64,000 nt of DNA, taken from positions 1,185,192-1,249,191 of the forward strand of contig NZ_OMPO01000001.1 in the NCBI RefSeq assembly GCF_900292035.1. Reading direction: 5' to 3'. This document shows, piece after piece, positions 60,954-64,000 of the stretch. Below the pieces are notes generated by a model. The model was not told the DNA's origin and did not search any database. It was given only the letters and a program-made list of their open reading frames with translations. The DNA comes from Blastococcus sp. Marseille-P5729 (GTDB lineage: Bacteria; Actinomycetota; Actinomycetes; Mycobacteriales; Antricoccaceae). Positions within the stretch are counted from its first letter, which is position 1. Each line of letters starts with the position of its first letter. The position numbers and the translations under genes were made by a program.

Positions 60954-61700
60954 ATGAGCCATCCCTTGCTGCGCGCCGCCGGCAGCCCTCCCCTGGTGAT
61001 CGCCCACCGAGGCGCGAGCGCCGACGCACCGGAGAACACGATGCCTGCCTTCGAGCTCGGCTGGCGATCGGCTCGCTGGCTCGAGACCGACGTCCAACCC
61101 ACGGCGGACGGCGTCCCGGTGCTGCTGCACGACGACGACCTCGACCGGACGACGGATCTCACCGGCCCGGTTCGTCTGGCGCCGTACGAGCAGGTCCGTG
61201 CGGCGGACGCCGGATCCTGGCTCGATCCGCGATTCTCCGGCACGCCGGTGCCCACCCTCCAGGCTCTGCTGGGAGCGCTGCCGGGTGACGGACGCGTGCT
61301 GCTGGAGATCAAGGGCCCGCACACCGACCGGCAGCTCGCCGCCGTCCTCGAGGTGGTCGAGGCGTCGGACGCCGATGATCGGGTGCTGCTGCAGTCCTTC
61401 GAGCGTGACGAGCTGGCCCGGCTGCACCGGATGCGTCCCGATCGTCCGCTCGGCCTGCTCACCGTGGACTGGGATGAGGACCCGGTCGCGACCTGCGCGG
61501 CGTACGGCGCGATCGCCTACAACCCCGACTTCAGGCTGTGGCATGGCCGGCAGGCCGAACTCGAGCGGCTGCACGCGCACGGCGTCTCGAGCACACCGTG
61601 GACCGTCGACGAGCCGGCCGACTGGCGGTGGCTCAGCGACATGGGCATCGACGGAATCATCACCAACCGCCCGGCGGCCCTCGCCCGATGGCTTTCCTGA
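60954..61700 (+). CDS. Glycerophosphodiester phosphodiesterase
   Basis: 248 aa from ATG 60954. GDPD motifs: VIAHRGASADAPENTMPAF (His and Arg of the active site), ETDVQPTADGVPVLLHDDDLDRTTDLTG (Glu/Asp metal ligands and second His), and LEIKG. Hydrolyses glycerophosphodiesters to glycerol 3-phosphate and an alcohol. No signal peptide; cytoplasmic. Confidence 0.93.
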   Translation: MSHPLLRAAGSPPLVIAHRGASADAPENTMPAFELGWRSARWLETDVQPTADGVPVLLHDDDLDRTTDLTGPVRLAPYEQVRAADAGSWLDPRFSGTPVPTLQALLGALPGDGRVLLEIKGPHTDRQLAAVLEVVEASDADDRVLLQSFERDELARLHRMRPDRPLGLLTVDWDEDPVATCAAYGAIAYNPDFRLWHGRQAELERLHAHGVSSTPWTVDEPADWRWLSDMGIDGIITNRPAALARWLS

Positions 61701-61707
61701 AAAGGAC

Positions 61708-61761
61708 TCGCGGCGTACCTCGGCACGAGACCACGAGGATCTGCGCTGAAGTACGCCGCGA
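61708..61761. terminator. Stem-loop between GDPD and cold shock genes
   Basis: TCGCGGCGTAC (61708-61718) and GTACGCCGCGA (61751-61761) are perfect 11-bp arms with a 32-nt loop, between convergent stops. No T-tract, so bidirectional termination is tentative. Confidence 0.5.
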
Positions 61762-61791
61762 ATGCGCCCTCCGGAAGGGGCGAGGCGTGAA

Positions 61792-61998
61792 CTAGTTGAT
61801 CACGGTGATGTTCGAGGCCTGCAGACCCTTGGGGCCCTGCTCGACGTCGTACTCGACCTTGTCATTGTCGTTCAGCGAACGGTAACCGCTCGAGTTGATA
61901 GCGCTGAAGTGGGCGAACACGTCGGCCGTGCCGTCGTCGGGCTGGATGAAACCGAAGCCCTTGTCGGCGTTGAACCACTTGACGGTGCCAGTAGCCAT
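61792..61998 (-). CDS. cspA: Cold shock protein (CspA family)
   Basis: 68 aa from ATG 61998; upstream residues in frame are UTR. A single cold shock domain, with RNP1 KGFGFI and RNP2 VFAHFS. Binds single-stranded nucleic acid. The long 5' UTR (to at least 62046) carries an 8-bp hairpin close to the start, plus an AT-rich stretch near 62105-62150. Confidence 0.95.
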   Translation of the reverse strand: MATGTVKWFNADKGFGFIQPDDGTADVFAHFSAINSSGYRSLNDNDKVEYDVEQGPKGLQASNITVIN

Positions 61999-62025
61999 GA
62001 AAATCCTGTCTTCCTTCGTACGTTT

Positions 62026-62046
62026 GGGGCCCGCCTTTCGGGCCCC
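62026..62046 (-). promoter_or_regulatory. Hairpin in the cspA 5' UTR
   Basis: GGGGCCCG (62026-62033) and CGGGCCCC (62039-62046) form a perfect 8-bp stem with a 5-nt loop, ending 27 nt upstream of the cspA ATG. It could fold in the cspA leader and affect translation or stability with temperature, as in other csp mRNAs; that is inference. Confidence 0.45.
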
Positions 62047-62257
62047 TGATACAGCTGGTGATGCTTGTGTACGTTCTGCAGAAGAACAGCGCACCCGCCA
62101 GGGGTTACCGCTGAAACAACAAAACCGAAACCTCAACAACCAGGAAAAACGCTACCGTCGGGAGCGGCCGAGTGCCACTGCGGTGCCCGAGGTCACAGCC
62201 CCGCTCAGTACGCTGGATACACAACATGTCAGCAGATGAGCCCCACCTGGAGGAACG

Positions 62258-63028
62258 ATGGCTGACCTGCAGCTCGCCTGGTCCGAGGACGGCGCCCCTG
62301 ACGGCCCGCCAGTGCTCATGGGTAGCTCGCTGGGCACGACCCGGGAGATGTGGACACCCGGGCTCGAGCACCTAGGCGAGTTCCGCGTCATCCGTTTCGA
62401 CCATCTCGGGCACGGGCAGTCCCAGGTGCCGCAGGGCCCCTACTCGATGGAGCTGCTCGCCGGCGCGGTGCTGGAGCTCATGGACCATCTGGGGATCCAG
62501 CGCGCGTCGTACGCCGGGCTGTCGCTCGGTGGCGCGGTCGGCCAGTGGCTGGCCGCCTTCCATCCCGAGCGTGTCGACAGGCTGGCCTTGCTGGCCACCG
62601 CCGCGTACTTCCCCGATCCGGCGGGCTGGGCCGAGCGCGCGCAGACGGTGCGCGAGCAGGGCACGCAGTCGGTCGCTGACATGGCCATGACCCGGTGGTT
62701 CACCGAACGCTTCCGCCAGGAGCGCCCCAGCGAGGTCGCCCAGTGGCGCGAGATGGTCGCGGCGACCCCGGACGAGGGGTACGCCGGCTGCTGCGAGGCG
62801 CTGGCCGGTTACGACCTGCGCGAGGCCATCGCTCAGATCACCGCGCCTACGCTCGCGATCGCCGGCGCCGACGACCCGTCGACCAGCCCCGAGACGATGC
62901 AGGTCATCGCCGATGCCATCCCCGGCTGCCGGCTGGAGGTCGTCGACGACGCGGCCCATCTGCCGAACGTCGCCCATCCCGACCAGGTGGGAGGGTTACT
63001 GGCCGCGCACCTTCGTGGTGCGAGGTGA
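62258..63028 (+). CDS. pcaD: Alpha/beta hydrolase, 3-oxoadipate enol-lactonase-like
   Basis: 256 aa. Nucleophile Ser in GLSLGGAVGQWLAA, Asp in IAGADDPSTSPETM, His in DDAAHLPNVAHP. Length and the SLGTTREMWTPGL / RFDHLGHGQS segments fit PcaD, which opens the lactone ring in the protocatechuate branch of the beta-ketoadipate pathway. It overlaps the IclR gene by 4 nt (GTGA). No other pca genes lie in the window, so pathway assignment is by similarity. Confidence 0.75.
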   Translation: MADLQLAWSEDGAPDGPPVLMGSSLGTTREMWTPGLEHLGEFRVIRFDHLGHGQSQVPQGPYSMELLAGAVLELMDHLGIQRASYAGLSLGGAVGQWLAAFHPERVDRLALLATAAYFPDPAGWAERAQTVREQGTQSVADMAMTRWFTERFRQERPSEVAQWREMVAATPDEGYAGCCEALAGYDLREAIAQITAPTLAIAGADDPSTSPETMQVIADAIPGCRLEVVDDAAHLPNVAHPDQVGGLLAAHLRGAR

Positions 63029-63810
63029 GCGGCGAGCGCTCCCGCGACTTCGTCCAGTCCCTCGCCAAGGGCCTCGACGTCATCGCCAGCTTCACCGCGG
63101 AACGCCGCCGACAGACGCTCAGCGAGGTGGCGCGCAACGCCGGCCTGACCCGCGCGACCGCCCGCCGCTTCCTGCTGACTCTGACCGAGCTCGGCTATGT
63201 CGAGCGGGACGGCGACCGTTTCTCCCTGCGTCCGACGGTGCTGCAGATCGGCCGTTCCTACCTGTCGATGCTCACCATGCCCGACATCGCCGAGCCACAC
63301 ATGCGCGCGCTGGCCTCGAGCATCGGCGAGGACGTCGGGCTGGTCGTACTGGACGAGCTCGACGGCGTCGTCGTGGCCGAGTGCGAGCCCGGCCGCGCCG
63401 CCGACAATTTCGTGCGGGTCGGTCAGCGGATTCCGGCGCTCGCGAGCGCGTCGGGCCGCGTGCTGCTGGCTCAGCTTCCCGAGGACGAGCTGGCGGCGCT
63501 CACCCGAGGCAAAGACGTCCCTCAGCTCACCGAGTCCACTCAGCGCGACCTCGCCGCCGTTCTCGAAGAGGTGCGCCGGGCGCGTCGAGCCGGCTACACG
63601 ATCGTCGACAACGAGTTCCAGGACGGCGTGCAGTCGGTGGCGCTGCCGGTGTACGCCGGGATCAACCAGCACCCGGCGGCGATGGTGATCTCGGTGCGTT
63701 CCCGGCGGGTGTCGCCGGCCGAGCTGGTGGAGAACTATCTACCGCAGCTGCAGCACACGGCGCACCGCATCGAGGCCGACTACACGAGGACGCTCAGCAG
63801 CCGTCGTTGA
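63025..63810 (+). CDS. IclR family regulator, PcaR/PobR-like
   Basis: 261 aa from GTG 63025. N-terminal winged helix (FVQSLAKGLDVIASFTAERRRQTLSEVARNAGLTRATARRFLLTLTELGYV), then the effector domain with RVGQRIPALASASGRVLLAQL, and AGYTIVDNEFQDGVQSVALPVY. The PcaR/PcaU/PobR type regulates aromatic ring-cleavage genes. Translationally coupled to the enol-lactonase-like gene. Confidence 0.87.
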   Translation: MSGERSRDFVQSLAKGLDVIASFTAERRRQTLSEVARNAGLTRATARRFLLTLTELGYVERDGDRFSLRPTVLQIGRSYLSMLTMPDIAEPHMRALASSIGEDVGLVVLDELDGVVVAECEPGRAADNFVRVGQRIPALASASGRVLLAQLPEDELAALTRGKDVPQLTESTQRDLAAVLEEVRRARRAGYTIVDNEFQDGVQSVALPVYAGINQHPAAMVISVRSRRVSPAELVENYLPQLQHTAHRIEADYTRTLSSRR

Positions 63811-63820
63811 CCCGGGCCGC

Positions 63821-64000
63821 TCAGACCAGCTCGTGAACGAGGACGTTCTCCTCACGGCCCGGCCCCACGCCGATCGCGGAGATTCGGGCGCCGGAGAGCT
63901 CCTCGAGGCGCCGAACGTAGCGTTGTGCGTTCTCCGGCAGCTCGTCGAAGGTGCGGCAGTGCGTGATGTCCTCGAACCAGCCGGGCATCTCCTCGTAGAC
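63821..64000 (-). CDS. purA: Adenylosuccinate synthetase, C-terminal end (cut by window edge)
   Basis: The minus strand reads an open frame of 59 codons to the stop at 63821, beginning [29 protein letters not shown] and ending [20 protein letters not shown]. This matches the C-terminal tail of PurA (Y.E.PGW..D....W..LP..A..YV, then SVGPDR.), which converts IMP and aspartate to adenylosuccinate with GTP. The rest lies beyond the window; convergent with the IclR gene. Confidence 0.85.
   Translation of the reverse strand, partial: VYEEMPGWFEDITHCRTFDELPENAQRYVRRLEELSGARISAIGVGPGREENVLVHELV

Noticed and set aside
1-64000. CRISPR array, tRNA or rRNA genes
   Set aside because: No regularly spaced direct repeats and no tRNA-like T-loop with acceptor stem or rRNA-like tracts seen on reading both strands; short RNAs cannot be excluded without a covariance-model search.

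Overview
The window is high-GC, gene-dense DNA with frequent GTG starts and 1-8 nt start/stop overlaps, typical of an actinomycete. Markers agree: DUF3073 beside purM, a DUF4178/DUF2617/DUF4247/DUF350/aminopropyltransferase operon, a TB7.3-like biotinyl carrier, Ku with LigD, and a single-chain acyl-CoA carboxylase. Genus cannot be set from this alone. No tRNA, rRNA or CRISPR array was seen.

Layout. 1-7.0 kb: a putative peptide (RiPP or bacteriocin-like) export locus. An HTTM/SdpB-like membrane domain fused to an alpha/beta hydrolase, an SdpA-like small protein, a SAM methyltransferase and a 2-TM protein lead into two tandem Ala/Gly-rich precursor-like peptides, an 18-bp hairpin and an ABC exporter with a proline-rich N-terminal extension; a LuxR-type regulator faces the exporter. 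7.1-10.2 kb: NHEJ pair LigD (POL-LIG)/Ku. 10.3-14.1 kb: TetR regulator and single-chain biotin-dependent carboxylase with a TetR-type operator. 14.2-20.3 kb: nitroreductase, two decayed amidohydrolase genes, AraC/VOC pair, GH114 lipoprotein, SnoaL protein, acetoacetyl-CoA synthetase. 20.3-29.7 kb: PIN toxin-antitoxin pair, MarR-ABC exporter pair with palindromic operator, VOC protein, class III aminotransferase, SDR, metallo-hydrolase and several membrane proteins.

29.8-64 kb is dominated by purine synthesis genes in several short operons: purM, purF, purL (a rare fused single-chain form for this group), purC, purB, purD and the end of purA. Between them lie an HxlR-controlled operon, an IS481-family insertion sequence abutting purC, a MOSC protein, an AI-2E-type transporter, the DUF/spermidine-synthase operon, and a carboxyltransferase / acyl-CoA ligase / biotin-carrier operon in which the biotin-accepting lysine is replaced by arginine. 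Near the right end are a cold shock protein and a pcaD-pcaR-like pair.

Two intergenic palindromes (31.28 kb and 47.46 kb) share sequence and architecture and look like members of a REP-like family. The strongest candidate for an undescribed system is the peptide locus at the left edge; the K-to-R carrier operon is the second.
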